Below are positions 16,303 to 26,249 of a stretch of DNA of 64,000 nt, piece by piece. Position 1 is the first letter of the stretch. Each line of letters opens with the position of its first letter. Made by a program: the position numbers and the translations under genes. The stretch comes from Kitasatospora sp052076145 (GTDB lineage Bacteria; Actinomycetota; Actinomycetes; Streptomycetales; Streptomycetaceae). Below the pieces are notes generated by a model. The model was not told where the DNA came from. It worked only from the letters and a program-made list of their open reading frames with translations, and did not search any database. The stretch is from the NCBI RefSeq assembly GCF_052076145.1, contig NZ_CP197246.1, positions 1,116,001 to 1,180,000 of the forward strand, given 5' to 3'.

Positions 16303-18002
16303 GCGCGACACGCCAACTCGCCAACGACCCGCTGACCTCCTCCTGGGCCGCCGGATTCCGCTCCACCCTGCGGGCCTACGCCCGCACCCACCTGCCCGAG
16401 GCCATGGTCCCGGCGCACTTCGTGGTGCTGCCCGAGCTGCCCAAGCTGCCCAACGGCAAGGTCGACCGGGGCAGTCTGCCCGCACTGACCGGGGACGAGA
16501 GCGGCGACACCGCCTACGTCGCCCCGCGCTCGACCGTGGAGACCCAACTCGCGCGGATCTGGCAGGACTTGCTCGGTCTGCCGAAGGTCGGGGTGGAGAC
16601 CAGCTTCTTCGACCTGGGCGGTGACTCGCTCACCGTGCTGCAGATGGCCGCCCAGGTCCGCGAGGTCTACGACGTCCGGCTCGACCTGCGGCGGATGTTC
16701 GAGGACCCGACCGTCGCCCAACTCGCCCGGATGGTCAGCTCGCAGGCCGACCCGGCGGTCACCGGCGCGGGCAACCCGCGCGGCGTCAGCGCCGAGGAGA
16801 TGACGGCCGACGCCGTCCTCCCCGACGACGTCCACCCGGAGGCCGGCGCCCTGCCGCCCGCCACCGGACCGTACCGCAGCGTGCTGCTCACCGGCGGCAC
16901 CGGCTACACCGGCGCCTTCCTGCTGCGCGAACTGCTGGACCGCTCGACGGCGAAGGTCTCCGTGCTCGTCCGCGCCGACGACCCCGCGCAGGCGGGGCAG
17001 CGGGTGCTGGCCAACCTGGCGGAGTACGGTCTGCGACGCGACGGCGACGAGCTGCGGATCGCCGGCGTGCCGGGCGACACCGGGCGGCCGTACCTGGGCC
17101 TCTCCCGGGAGAGTTACCACGCGCTGGCCGCCGGGGTGGAGATGATCATCCACAACGCGGCGATCTCCAGCTGGATCGTGCCGTACCCGAAGATCAAGCC
17201 GGTCAACGTGTTCGGCGCGCTGGAGGTGCTGCGGCTGGCCTGCAAGCACCGCGTCAAGCCGGTGCACTTCATCTCCACCACCGGCGTCTACCCGGGCCAC
17301 CTCGGCGTCCGGGTCTGGGCGGAGGAGACGCTCTCCGACCCCCAGGACGTGGTCGGCGGCTACCGGCAGTCCAAGTGGGTGGCCGACAGCCTGATGACGG
17401 CGGCCCGCGAGCGCGGCATCCCCACCCAGGTCTACCGGCCCGGGGCGATCACCGGCGCCCAGAGCACCGGGGCGTGCTCCACCGACACCTTCATCAACCA
17501 CCTGATCAAGGGCTGCATCCAGCTCGGCGCCTACCTCGACTTCGACCTGGTGCTCGATCTCGTCCCCGTCGACTACTGCGCCGCGACCGTGGTGCACACC
17601 GCCCTCGCCGGCCCGCGCCCCGAGCCGGTGCTCAACCTGCCCGGCGCCCGGCCGGTGAGCATGAACGAGGTCTTCGACCTCATCGTCGGGTTCGGCTACC
17701 CGCTGCGCCGGCTGGAGTACCGCGCCTGGTACCAGGAGCTGAGTGCGGCGCTGGAGCGCGGCGACGAGAACGAGATGCGCTTCTACCTCCCGCTCTTCGG
17801 CAAGGACCAGCCGGCCGAGGAGGTCGGCTTCGCAGGCAGCAAGCCAGAGTTCCGCGCGGACAACCTCCGGGCGGCACTGGCCGGTTCGGGGATCGAGTGC
17901 GCCCCTGTCGACCGCACGCTGTTCGACCGCTACCTGCGGTACTTCGTCGAGACCGGGTTCCTCCCGGCCCCTCCCGGCGACGCCGACCGCCCCCAGAACT
18001 AG
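16299..18002 (+). CDS. NRPS continuation: A-domain C-terminal subdomain (A10)-T-thioester reductase
   Basis: ATG 16299 overlaps the upstream stop by 4 bp (ATGA), implying translational coupling. Residues ~1-60 are the missing end of the upstream A2 domain (YARTHLPEAMVPAHFVVLP, then LPNGKVDRG with the A10 lysine K54). Next is a carrier domain (FFDLGGDSL, phosphopantetheine site S110). Residues ~190-540 are an NAD(P)H thioester reductase of the extended SDR type: LLTGGTGYTGAFLLREL near 195, GYRQSK (Tyr 355, Lys 359). Such domains release the chain as an aldehyde or, after a second reduction, an alcohol. So the glycine-activating domain is built from two polypeptides. Whether this is a natural split or a frameshift cannot be decided by eye; the neat ATGA junction favours a real split. 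Confidence 0.9.
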
Positions 18003-18029
18003 TCCTCAGAACCAGTGGAGAGCACCGCC

Positions 18030-19223
18030 ATGAACGCGACCGTGACCCCCGAGTTCCCGATGCCCCGCACCCACCCGCTCGACCCGCCGCCGCAGTACCG
18101 CGAACTCGGCGCCGAACAGCCGGTGTTCCAGGTCCGCACGCCGCGCGGCGAGCTGGTCTGGGTGGTCACCCGGCACGAGGACGCCCGCGCGGTGCTGACC
18201 GACCTGCGGTTCAGCTCCGACCCGAAGACCCCCGGTTACCCGACCTACATCAACGGCGACACCCCGCTGCCGCCCGGCTTCTTCCTCAACCAGGACGCGC
18301 CCGACCACACCCGGCTGCGGCGGCTCGTCACCCGCGAGTTCCTGGTCAGCCAGATGGAGGCGCTCCGGCCCCGGATGAAGGTGATCCTCGACGGGCTGCT
18401 CGACGACATGCAGGCCAAGGGCCGATCCGGTGACCTGGTACGGCAGTTGGCCTTCCCGATGGCCGCGACCGTGATGTGCGAGCTGCTCAACGTGCCGTAC
18501 GAGGACCACGGCATCTTCGTCACGCTCACCGACACCATCCTCGACCGCAGCAGCACGCCCGAGCAGGCCGAGACCGCTGCGCGCGAACTCATGGCGTACT
18601 TCGACAAGTTGGTCACCGAGCGGAAGCAGCACCCGACCGAGGACATGCTCGGCCGCCTGGTCACCCAGGAGGAGGCGGGTCGACTCGACCACGCCGAGTT
18701 CGTCGGGCTGGCCGCGCTGCTGCTGCTCTCCGGCTACGACACCATGGCCCAGATGATCGGCCTCGGCGCGGCCACCCTGCTGGACCACCGCGACCAGCTC
18801 GCCGACCTCCAGGCCGACCCCTCGCTCTACCCGCAGGCCGTCGAGGAGCTGCTGCGCTTCCTCTCCATCAACCACGCGGGCCTGCCCCGCGCGGCGACGG
18901 CCGACCTCACCGTCGGCGGACAGCAGATCAAGGCCGGGGACGGCGTGATCGTGATGCTCAACGCCGCCAACCGTGACGAGAGCGTCTTCGACGCGCCGGA
19001 CTCGTTCGACATCCACCGCACCTCGCCGCAGTCGCACGTCGCCTTCGGCCACGGCTTCCACAAGTGCATCGGCCTCACCCTCGCCCGGGTGGAGCTGACC
19101 ACGGTGTTCGCCGGACTGTTCGAGCGACTGCCGGAGCTGCGGCTCGAACGGGCGCTGGAGGAGCTGCCGTTCCGCCACGACATGGTGCTCTACGGGGTGC
19201 GCGAACTGCCGGTCGCCTGGTGA
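18030..19223 (+). CDS. Cytochrome P450 (397 aa)
   Basis: ATG 18030 is chosen over an in-frame GTG at 18015 because GGAG lies 9 bases before it. Bacterial class I P450 features are seen: I-helix LLLSGYDTMA (the usual acid/alcohol pair is D-T, with Met after), ExxR as EELLR, and the heme loop FGHGFHKCIG with thiolate C346. It is 27 bp after the NRPS/reductase gene, so it belongs to the operon and most likely oxidises the acyl chain or the peptide. No ferredoxin or ferredoxin reductase gene is nearby, so electrons must come from elsewhere in the cell. The substrate cannot be predicted; CYP107-like by general appearance only. Confidence 0.93.
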   Translation: MNATVTPEFPMPRTHPLDPPPQYRELGAEQPVFQVRTPRGELVWVVTRHEDARAVLTDLRFSSDPKTPGYPTYINGDTPLPPGFFLNQDAPDHTRLRRLVTREFLVSQMEALRPRMKVILDGLLDDMQAKGRSGDLVRQLAFPMAATVMCELLNVPYEDHGIFVTLTDTILDRSSTPEQAETAARELMAYFDKLVTERKQHPTEDMLGRLVTQEEAGRLDHAEFVGLAALLLLSGYDTMAQMIGLGAATLLDHRDQLADLQADPSLYPQAVEELLRFLSINHAGLPRAATADLTVGGQQIKAGDGVIVMLNAANRDESVFDAPDSFDIHRTSPQSHVAFGHGFHKCIGLTLARVELTTVFAGLFERLPELRLERALEELPFRHDMVLYGVRELPVAW

Positions 19224-19307
19224 GCACGCCAAGCACTGCTAGTGCGGCACCCGCGCACGCAAGGCAGGTACCGCCGATCAATCCGACGAGGGACGAGGAC
19301 GAGTGTG

Positions 19308-20861
19308 ATGGTGGCTGAGACTGTTCATCTTCTGCCCGGCCAGGGCGGCTACCGCCCCGGCATCTTCGCGGGCGACAGCTCGCCGGAGGTCGCCGAGGTG
19401 CTGCGGATCGCCGACCAGGTGGCCGGCGAGTTCGGGCACGGCGGCGTCGCCGCCCACCTGACCAGCCCGGACGGACCGAGCGCGGCCGAGCTCGTCCGAT
19501 CCGACTCCTTCGCGCTCCAGCTCGCCGTCTTCGCGGCCGGGGTCGGCAGCTTCCGGATCGCCACCCGGGAGCAGGCCGCCCAGCTCGTGGTCGGCCACAG
19601 CATGGGCGAGATCGCCGCCCTCACCGTCGCCGGCGCCTTCGAACTCGCCGACGGAGCCCGGCTGGTGTGCCACCGCTCACGAGCCCTCAGCACGCACTTC
19701 CCACTCCCCGGCGGCATGGTCGCCCTGGAGCTCACCGCCTCGCGCACCGCCCACCTGGTCGGCGCCGTGGACGCCCCCGGCCTGGCCGTAGCGGTCTCCA
19801 ACGCCCCGCAGCAGACGGTGGTCTCCGGCACTGACGAGGCCGTCGCCAAGGTCGCCCGGCTGGCCGAAGCCCTGGGCGTGCAGGCAACCAGGCTCAATGC
19901 GCCCTTCCCGTTCCACAGCCCGCTGCTCGCGCTCGCCGCCGAGGCCTTCACCGCCGAGATCGGCGCGATCCGCCAGCGCCCGCTGCGGCTGGCCGTCTAC
20001 TCCCCCGTCGCCGAGGCCTACCTCACCGACAGTGCCGACCTGAAGGCTCTGCTGGCCCGCCAACTCACCTCCCCTGTCCGCTTCCTGGCGGCCGTCCGGG
20101 AGCTGCACGCGGACGGCGCCCGGCACTTCGTCGAGTGCGGCAAGGCCGGGCTCGCCGGGCTCGTCCGCCGCAGCGTCCCGGACGTGACCGTCTCGGGCAC
20201 CGTCGGCGCACCCGCCGCTGCAGCTGCCATCGCATCCGCCGCCACGCCCGCCGTCGCCCCGGTCACGGTCGCGGTCGCTGCCCCCGCCGCTGCGACTCCG
20301 GCCGCCGACAGCGGCTCTGTGCTGGAAGAGTTGCGCGAGCTGTATGCGACCACTCTCGGCTACCCCGTCGAAGCCATCACCGGCGACGCCGACCTCGAAG
20401 CCGACCTCGGCATCGACTCCCTCAAGCGCGCCGAAATGCTCGGCAAGGTCACCGCCCACTTCGGCCTCCTCGACCACGCCGACGACGTCCGCTTCATCGC
20501 CCAACCCACCCTCACCGAACTCGCCGAACTCATCACCAACACCCTCGCCGGCGGAGTCCAGGCCCCCGCCGTCGTCGCCGCCCCCGCTGCCGCAACTCCC
20601 GCCGCCGACAACGGTTCCGTCCTGGAGGAGCTGCGCGAGCTGTATGCCACCACCCTCGGCTACCCCGTCGAAGCCATCACCGGCGACGCCGACCTCGAAG
20701 CCGACCTCGGCATCGACTCCCTCAAGCGCGCCGAAATGCTCGGCAAGGTCACCGCCCACTTCGGCCTCCTCGACCACGCCGACGACGTCCGCTTCATCGC
20801 CCAACCCACCCTCACCGAACTCGCCGAACTCATCACCAACACGCTCGCCGAGGCCCGGTAG
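19308..20861 (+). CDS. Discrete acyltransferase with two tandem ACPs (AT-ACP-ACP), PUFA-synthase-like
   Basis: 517 aa from ATG 19308. Residues ~5-300 are a malonyl/acyl-CoA:ACP transacylase: GHSMGE with nucleophile S98, and FPFHSP with the partner His 203. After an Ala/Pro linker come two near-identical carrier domains, each with DLEADLGIDSLKRAEML, phosphopantetheine sites at S371 and S471. The LGIDSxKRxEML form is typical of PUFA, enediyne and HglE-type synthases and not of modular PKS ACPs. The protein would load extender units and present the growing chain to the KS-CLF-KR-DH protein encoded next (52 bp downstream). In classical PUFA synthases AT, ACPs and KS sit on one polypeptide; here they are split. 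Extender choice is unknown. Confidence 0.9.
   Translation: MVAETVHLLPGQGGYRPGIFAGDSSPEVAEVLRIADQVAGEFGHGGVAAHLTSPDGPSAAELVRSDSFALQLAVFAAGVGSFRIATREQAAQLVVGHSMGEIAALTVAGAFELADGARLVCHRSRALSTHFPLPGGMVALELTASRTAHLVGAVDAPGLAVAVSNAPQQTVVSGTDEAVAKVARLAEALGVQATRLNAPFPFHSPLLALAAEAFTAEIGAIRQRPLRLAVYSPVAEAYLTDSADLKALLARQLTSPVRFLAAVRELHADGARHFVECGKAGLAGLVRRSVPDVTVSGTVGAPAAAAAIASAATPAVAPVTVAVAAPAAATPAADSGSVLEELRELYATTLGYPVEAITGDADLEADLGIDSLKRAEMLGKVTAHFGLLDHADDVRFIAQPTLTELAELITNTLAGGVQAPAVVAAPAAATPAADNGSVLEELRELYATTLGYPVEAITGDADLEADLGIDSLKRAEMLGKVTAHFGLLDHADDVRFIAQPTLTELAELITNTLAEAR
20356..20842 (+). repeat. Tandem near-identical ACP coding repeat (period 300 bp)
   Basis: Bases 20356-20542 and 20656-20842 are identical over 187 bp, exactly 300 bp apart; mismatches appear only at the edges (20355/20655 and 20543/20843). 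They encode the two ACP domains of the acyltransferase protein. Such identity implies recent duplication or ongoing gene conversion, and the locus is prone to contraction or expansion. Confidence 0.95.
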
Positions 20862-20913
20862 CAGCAGCGGCATCACCAGCCAACCGATCTCCGATCGACG
20901 ACCAGGGAGCAGC

Positions 20914-23900
20914 ATGTCCCCCGACCCATCCAGCCGGACCATCGTGGTCAGCGGCGGCCGCCTGCCCGAAGGCGAGGCCGTCACCCGTCACCTCGCCGCC
21001 GCCGGTGCGCACGTCGTACGGGCTTCCACGGCCGAGGAGCTGGCGCAGATCGTCGACCGGCACGGTCGACCGGGCGCGGTCGTCGTGGTGGCCGGATCGG
21101 CCGGTGAGCTCAAGGAGTTGGGCGCTGCCGTCGCTGCGGCGTACGGCTCGGATGGGGGCGTGCTGGTCGGCCTGGTGAACGAAGCGGACGGCGAACTCGG
21201 CTCGTTGACCACCGAGTTGAACCGGACCGGCCTGCGGGTGAACACCGTCGTAGGCAGCTCCGAGGGGGCAGCCCAACTGGCGGCCCTCCTGGCCGGCCCG
21301 GCAGCCGACGGTCTCAACGGCCAGCTGATCGCCGTGTCCGAGCCGGCGGGTGTGCCCGACCAGACGGGCGCGGTCGACGAGGATGCCGTGGTCGTGGTCG
21401 GGATGGGCCTCGCGGTGCCGGGGGCCAGCTCGCCGGAGGCGTTCTGGGAGCTGCTGTGCGGCAGCGAGCCGGTCTTCGGCGGGCCCGGCGAGCGGCTCGA
21501 CCTGGACACCATGTGGTCGGCCGACCTCGCGGCGGAGGACCGGACGTACGCCCGGGTCTCGGGCTTCATGACCGGCTTCGAGCCGCACCCCCGCCTCCGG
21601 GCGGAGCTTGCGGAAGGACGGTTCGACGCCGAGGAGTTCACCGCGCTCTGGCTGCGGCACTCCTTCCTCCAGGCCACCGAGGGCGTCACCGTCCGCCCGG
21701 AGGACCGGCAGTTCTTCGCCGTCGGGCTGACTCCCGACGGCAGCCAGCACCTGGAGCAGAGCCTCGTCACGACCGGCGTGCGCGGGCTGTTCGCCGAGGC
21801 CGGAGTCGAGGTGCCGCCGGGGCTGGACAAGCTCTACCCACTCGGCGGGGCCTCCCCGGTGGACGTGCTGCCGTACCGGATCGCCCGGATGGCGGTGCCG
21901 GAGCTGCCGGACTCGGCCGAGATCGTGGTGGTCGACACGGCCTGCTCCTCCTCGCTCTACACGATCGACCTCGGGGTGCGTGCCCTGCGCACGGGCGAGG
22001 CCGACGTCGCGCTCTGCGGCGGCGCGTTCGCGCTGAACGCGCAGAGCGTGGTGCTGTTCTCGAAGTTGAAGGGCCTGTCGCGCTCGGGCCGGGTGCGGGC
22101 CCTGGACAAGGGCGCGGACGGCGTGCTGTTCAGTGACGGCGCGGCCGTGCTCGCACTCAAGACGCACGCCCGCGCACTGGCGGACGGTGACCAGATCCTC
22201 GGCTTCGTCGCCGGGTTCGGGGCCTCCTCGGACGGCCGTGGCAAGGCGATCTACGCACCCAACGCCTCCGGCCAGCAGATCGCTCTGGACCGCGCCTGGA
22301 CGGCTGCCGAGGTGACGCCCGAGGACGTCGACTGGATCGTCGCCCACGCGACCGGTACGCCGACCGGCGACCGGACGGAGATGACGGCCCTCGCGCAGAG
22401 CGCCGGGCCCGGCAAGACCTGGACCATGACCTCCAACAAGTCGCTGGTGGGCCACTCCGGTTGGGCGGCCGGTGCGGTGTCGGCCGTGCACGCGCTGCTC
22501 GGGTTGCGCCACCAGACCATCCCCGCGCAGCAGCAGTTCGACGCCCTTCCGGCAGGTGTCCCAGAGGGCATCCGGGTGCCGACGGCGGACCTGCCGTGGC
22601 CGTCCGCGCCGGAGCGGCGACGCCTGGTCGGCGTCTCCGCGATGGGCTTCGGCGGCACCAACGGCCACCTCATCCTCGCCGACCGCCCGGCGCCGGTGCC
22701 GACACCACAGCGCCGGAAGGCCGTCGCGGACGATCCGGTCGTCGTCGTGGCGCAGGGCTGGCACCTGCCCGGGGGCCCGGACGAGGAGAGCCTCACCGAC
22801 TGGCTGGCCGGTGCACCGGCAGGCTGGCCCGCCACCTTCGGCGAGGAGTACCCGGCGCCGACCCCGGTCGAGGCCCGCCTCGCCCCCGCCGCGCTCGCAG
22901 CCGTGGACCGCAGCCAGCTGATGGCGATGCGCTGCGCCGACCTGCTCGCGGGCGACTGGGTCCGGGACAAGGCGCTCGCCGCCCGCACCGGCGTGCTCGT
23001 CGGCCACACCGGCCCGACCCGCTCGGCGATCGGCTACGACCTGCGCTGCTACCTCGACGACCTGACCAGCAAGCTCACCGGCCCCGCCGGGCTGCCGCCC
23101 GAGCTGCTCGCCGACCCGATCCGCGCGATGGTCCGCCCGGCCAACGAGGACTCGTACCCCGGCCTGATGCCCAACATCATCGCCGCCCGGGTCGCCCAAC
23201 GGCTCGACCTGCACGGCCCGAACATGACCCTCGACTCGGGCCTGGACTCGGTCAACTCGGCGCTGGCGACGGCCTTCCGCTACCTGCGGGACGGCGATCT
23301 CGACCTCGCCGTGGTGATGGGCGTCAACGCGGCCGCGCGGTTCGTGCCGAGCCCGGACGGCCGGGAGGTCGCCGAGGGCGCGCTCGGCTTCGTACTGACC
23401 CGGCGGAGCATCGCCGAGGAGCGCGGCCTGCCCGTACTGGCCCGCCTCGACCTGGCCGGTGCCGGTGCCGGTGCCGCGAAGGCAGACGACGCCACGCCGC
23501 CCAGCCCCGGCGACCGGACCTTCCGAGGCGCCGAGGGCGCCGTCGCGCTGCTCGCCGCGCTGCGCTCCCCCGCTCTGCGGACCGCCCTGCGCCCGGCCGA
23601 GGACGGCCACACCCCGGCACTCGTCGTCACACCCGAGCGAGCCACCGACACGACCACCGACATGACCGCCGCCGCGACCACCGACACGGCCGCCGCGACC
23701 GTCACCGACCCCGACGGCCTCGACAGCGTCCTCTCTCGGCACACGCTCACGCTGCGCCCGGCAGCGGCCCGCCCGGTGCGTCCGGCCGTCGCGGCGATCC
23801 CCGCCGGCAGCCTGCTGCTCACCGACGACCCCGCCGCTCTGGCCGGGGTCGAACTCCCGGACGGCTGCCTGCTGGTGGCCCCCGGCGGGGCGCCGCGTGA

Positions 23901-26196
23901 CCCGGGCGCCCGGCACGCCGTGCGCTACCTGGACGACGCGGCCGATCTCGCCCGGGTGATCGCCGACAGCGACCGGAGCTACGGCCAGGTCCGGGTGCTG
24001 GTCCAGGCCCCGGCGAGCACCGCCGACACCCTCGCGCTGAACGACCTCGCCTTCGTCGCCGCGCAGTCCTGCGCCACCGCACTGGAGGACGAGGGCTGCT
24101 TCGCCGTGCTGCTGCTCGGCGCCTTCGAGGGCGGCGTGCCGGCCCCGCACGTGGGTGTCTACGGCGGTCTGGTCCGCAGTCTGGCCCAGGAGTTGACCGG
24201 CACCCTGGTGTTCGCGGTGGTGACCTCCGCCCAGGACGCCGCGGCCGGGCTGGCGGAGCTGGCCGAGGAGTCGGCACTGCACCGCTTCGTCCCGCTGGCC
24301 TACCGCGCGGCCGGCCATCGGTCGGAGCTGCTGCTGGTGCCGGTCGAGCCGGGCCCGGCCGATGCGGTGCCCACTCTGCCCGAGCGGCCGGTGATCCTGG
24401 CCACTGGCGGGGCCCGTGGCCTCACCGCACACCTGGTCGGCGAGGTGGTCGCAGCCTGCGAACCGCGCAGTGTCTGGCTGCTCGGCACCAGCCCGGCCAC
24501 CGCGCCCGAGCCGGGGGCCGGCCCCCGGGTGCCGAGGGCGGAGGCCCTGCGGGTGCTGATGGCCCGCTACCCGGCGGAGAACCTGGCCGCCCTCAGCCGC
24601 CGCTACGACCGCAGCCTCCAGCAGGCCGAACGAGAAGCCACCGTCTCCGAGTTGGAGAAGGTGTGCGGCGTCGGCAACGTCCACTACCGGCAGTGCGACG
24701 TCCTGGACGCGGGCGCCGTGCAGCAGCTGGTGGCGGAGATACACGCCACCGAGGGGCAGTTGGACGTGGTGATCCACGGCGCCGGGCTGGCCCGCAGCGC
24801 CGTTCTCGCCCGCAAGAAGCTCACCGACTACCGGACGGTCCGCGACGTCAAGGTGCTCGGGTACGCCAACCTCCGTACGGCGCTGGCCGGTCGGGAGCCC
24901 GCACTCTGGTGCAGCGTCAGCTCGGTGTCGGCCTTCACCGGCCTTCGGGGCGAGCCCGACTACGGCGCGGGCAACGAGTTCCTGCTGCTGGCCGCGGCCC
25001 GCGCCCGCGCCGTCGAGGGCCGCGACGAGGTCGCACTCTGCTCGGGCCTTTGGGTCGAATCCGGCATGGCCTCCGCCGACACCCCCGGCGGCGCCTTCCT
25101 CGCCCGGCAGGGCGAGATCGGGCAGCTGACCGACCGCCAGGGCCGGGAGTTCTTCCGCCGCGAGCTGGCGGCCCGAGGCAGCCACGGCCTGGCGACCACC
25201 TGGATCGGCGAGGCGGACTGGTCGACGCTCCAGCGCCGCGCCCCCGGCTTCCGGGCGGCCTGCCTCCAAGCCCCCGCCGAACCGGCCCAGCACACCCTCC
25301 CGAGGTCCGGCCCGTACGCCTTCCTGACCACGCAGCCAGAGCAACCCGCACAGCTCGACGGCGAGACGGTCTGGGCGATCGACGTCGATCTCGACCAACA
25401 CCCTTACCTGCGCGACCACTTGGTCGACCTGCGGCCGACCGTCCCGGGAACGTTCATCCTGGAGATGGCAGCCGAGGCGGCCTGCCTGCTGGCCCCCGGG
25501 CTGACCCCGGTGCGGATCACCGACGTGACGCTCTCCCAGTTCATCCGGGCCCCCGAGAACCGCTGGCCCCGGCGGTTGCACGTGATCGCCACCCGCGAGG
25601 GCGACCAGGTGCGGGTCCGGATCACCAGCCCGGCCGCCGGGCCGGTGCCCGAGCGTGAGCACACCCGGATGGTCGTCCACCTGGGCCGCACCCTGACGCC
25701 CGCGCCGTGGTGCCCGGCCCCGCCGCCCGGCGGCACGGCCGCGCCGAACACGTACGAGCTGCCCGGCACCCCGGTCGAACTCGGCGGCGTGTTCAGCGCG
25801 TTGCAGCGCCCGCGCCTGGAGAGTGACGGCGGTTCGGCCGAACTCCGGCTCACCGTACCGCCGGAGGCCGGCCCGTTCGACCGCTTCGTCCTGCCGAGCA
25901 TCACCCTGGACTGCCTGCTGCGCACCGTGGTACTGGACGGGCGGCACCCGGAGCAGGTCGGCGTCATCGTGCCGACCGCGCTCGGCTCGATCGAACTCCA
26001 CACCACCGCCAACGACTTGGCGCTGGCCGAGGCCGGTGGCGAGATCACCCTGCGGCACTGGTACGAGCCCGCGACCGGCGCGGAGTACTGCGCGGCGGTG
26101 GCCGCCGACGGCCGGGCGCTGATCCGGGTCGGCGGCATCAGCGGGGCCGCCAAGGGCACGTACGACACCCGCACCAAGGCCTGGGCCAAGCGGTGA
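20914..26196 (+). CDS. PUFA-type iterative PKS: KS-CLF-KR-DH (1760 aa)
   Basis: ATG 20914 has AGGGAG upstream. Residues ~1-155: Rossmann-like N-terminal region of unclear role. ~160-590: ketosynthase with DTACSSS (C344), AHATGTPTGD and NKSLVGHSGWAAG, so the Cys-His-His triad is present. ~605-860: second KS-fold domain, shortened, where the Cys motif reads LDSGLDSVNS (Leu at position 777), i.e. a chain-length-factor-like partner as in PfaC. ~1150-1450: ketoreductase (TGGARG at ~1164; SSVSAFTGLRG and YGAGNEF). ~1485-1750: dehydratase of the PUFA/PS-DH hotdog type (HPYLRDH and PGTFILE). No enoylreductase is present, so an unsaturated chain is expected. It should supply the acyl starter taken by C1 of the NRPS. 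Confidence 0.87.
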   Translation: MSPDPSSRTIVVSGGRLPEGEAVTRHLAAAGAHVVRASTAEELAQIVDRHGRPGAVVVVAGSAGELKELGAAVAAAYGSDGGVLVGLVNEADGELGSLTTELNRTGLRVNTVVGSSEGAAQLAALLAGPAADGLNGQLIAVSEPAGVPDQTGAVDEDAVVVVGMGLAVPGASSPEAFWELLCGSEPVFGGPGERLDLDTMWSADLAAEDRTYARVSGFMTGFEPHPRLRAELAEGRFDAEEFTALWLRHSFLQATEGVTVRPEDRQFFAVGLTPDGSQHLEQSLVTTGVRGLFAEAGVEVPPGLDKLYPLGGASPVDVLPYRIARMAVPELPDSAEIVVVDTACSSSLYTIDLGVRALRTGEADVALCGGAFALNAQSVVLFSKLKGLSRSGRVRALDKGADGVLFSDGAAVLALKTHARALADGDQILGFVAGFGASSDGRGKAIYAPNASGQQIALDRAWTAAEVTPEDVDWIVAHATGTPTGDRTEMTALAQSAGPGKTWTMTSNKSLVGHSGWAAGAVSAVHALLGLRHQTIPAQQQFDALPAGVPEGIRVPTADLPWPSAPERRRLVGVSAMGFGGTNGHLILADRPAPVPTPQRRKAVADDPVVVVAQGWHLPGGPDEESLTDWLAGAPAGWPATFGEEYPAPTPVEARLAPAALAAVDRSQLMAMRCADLLAGDWVRDKALAARTGVLVGHTGPTRSAIGYDLRCYLDDLTSKLTGPAGLPPELLADPIRAMVRPANEDSYPGLMPNIIAARVAQRLDLHGPNMTLDSGLDSVNSALATAFRYLRDGDLDLAVVMGVNAAARFVPSPDGREVAEGALGFVLTRRSIAEERGLPVLARLDLAGAGAGAAKADDATPPSPGDRTFRGAEGAVALLAALRSPALRTALRPAEDGHTPALVVTPERATDTTTDMTAAATTDTAAATVTDPDGLDSVLSRHTLTLRPAAARPVRPAVAAIPAGSLLLTDDPAALAGVELPDGCLLVAPGGAPRDPGARHAVRYLDDAADLARVIADSDRSYGQVRVLVQAPASTADTLALNDLAFVAAQSCATALEDEGCFAVLLLGAFEGGVPAPHVGVYGGLVRSLAQELTGTLVFAVVTSAQDAAAGLAELAEESALHRFVPLAYRAAGHRSELLLVPVEPGPADAVPTLPERPVILATGGARGLTAHLVGEVVAACEPRSVWLLGTSPATAPEPGAGPRVPRAEALRVLMARYPAENLAALSRRYDRSLQQAEREATVSELEKVCGVGNVHYRQCDVLDAGAVQQLVAEIHATEGQLDVVIHGAGLARSAVLARKKLTDYRTVRDVKVLGYANLRTALAGREPALWCSVSSVSAFTGLRGEPDYGAGNEFLLLAAARARAVEGRDEVALCSGLWVESGMASADTPGGAFLARQGEIGQLTDRQGREFFRRELAARGSHGLATTWIGEADWSTLQRRAPGFRAACLQAPAEPAQHTLPRSGPYAFLTTQPEQPAQLDGETVWAIDVDLDQHPYLRDHLVDLRPTVPGTFILEMAAEAACLLAPGLTPVRITDVTLSQFIRAPENRWPRRLHVIATREGDQVRVRITSPAAGPVPEREHTRMVVHLGRTLTPAPWCPAPPPGGTAAPNTYELPGTPVELGGVFSALQRPRLESDGGSAELRLTVPPEAGPFDRFVLPSITLDCLLRTVVLDGRHPEQVGVIVPTALGSIELHTTANDLALAEAGGEITLRHWYEPATGAEYCAAVAADGRALIRVGGISGAAKGTYDTRTKAWAKR

Positions 26197-26249
26197 GCCA
26201 CGCACCCGGCGAGGCCCGACAGACCGAGCACGACAACGAGGAGACAGCA

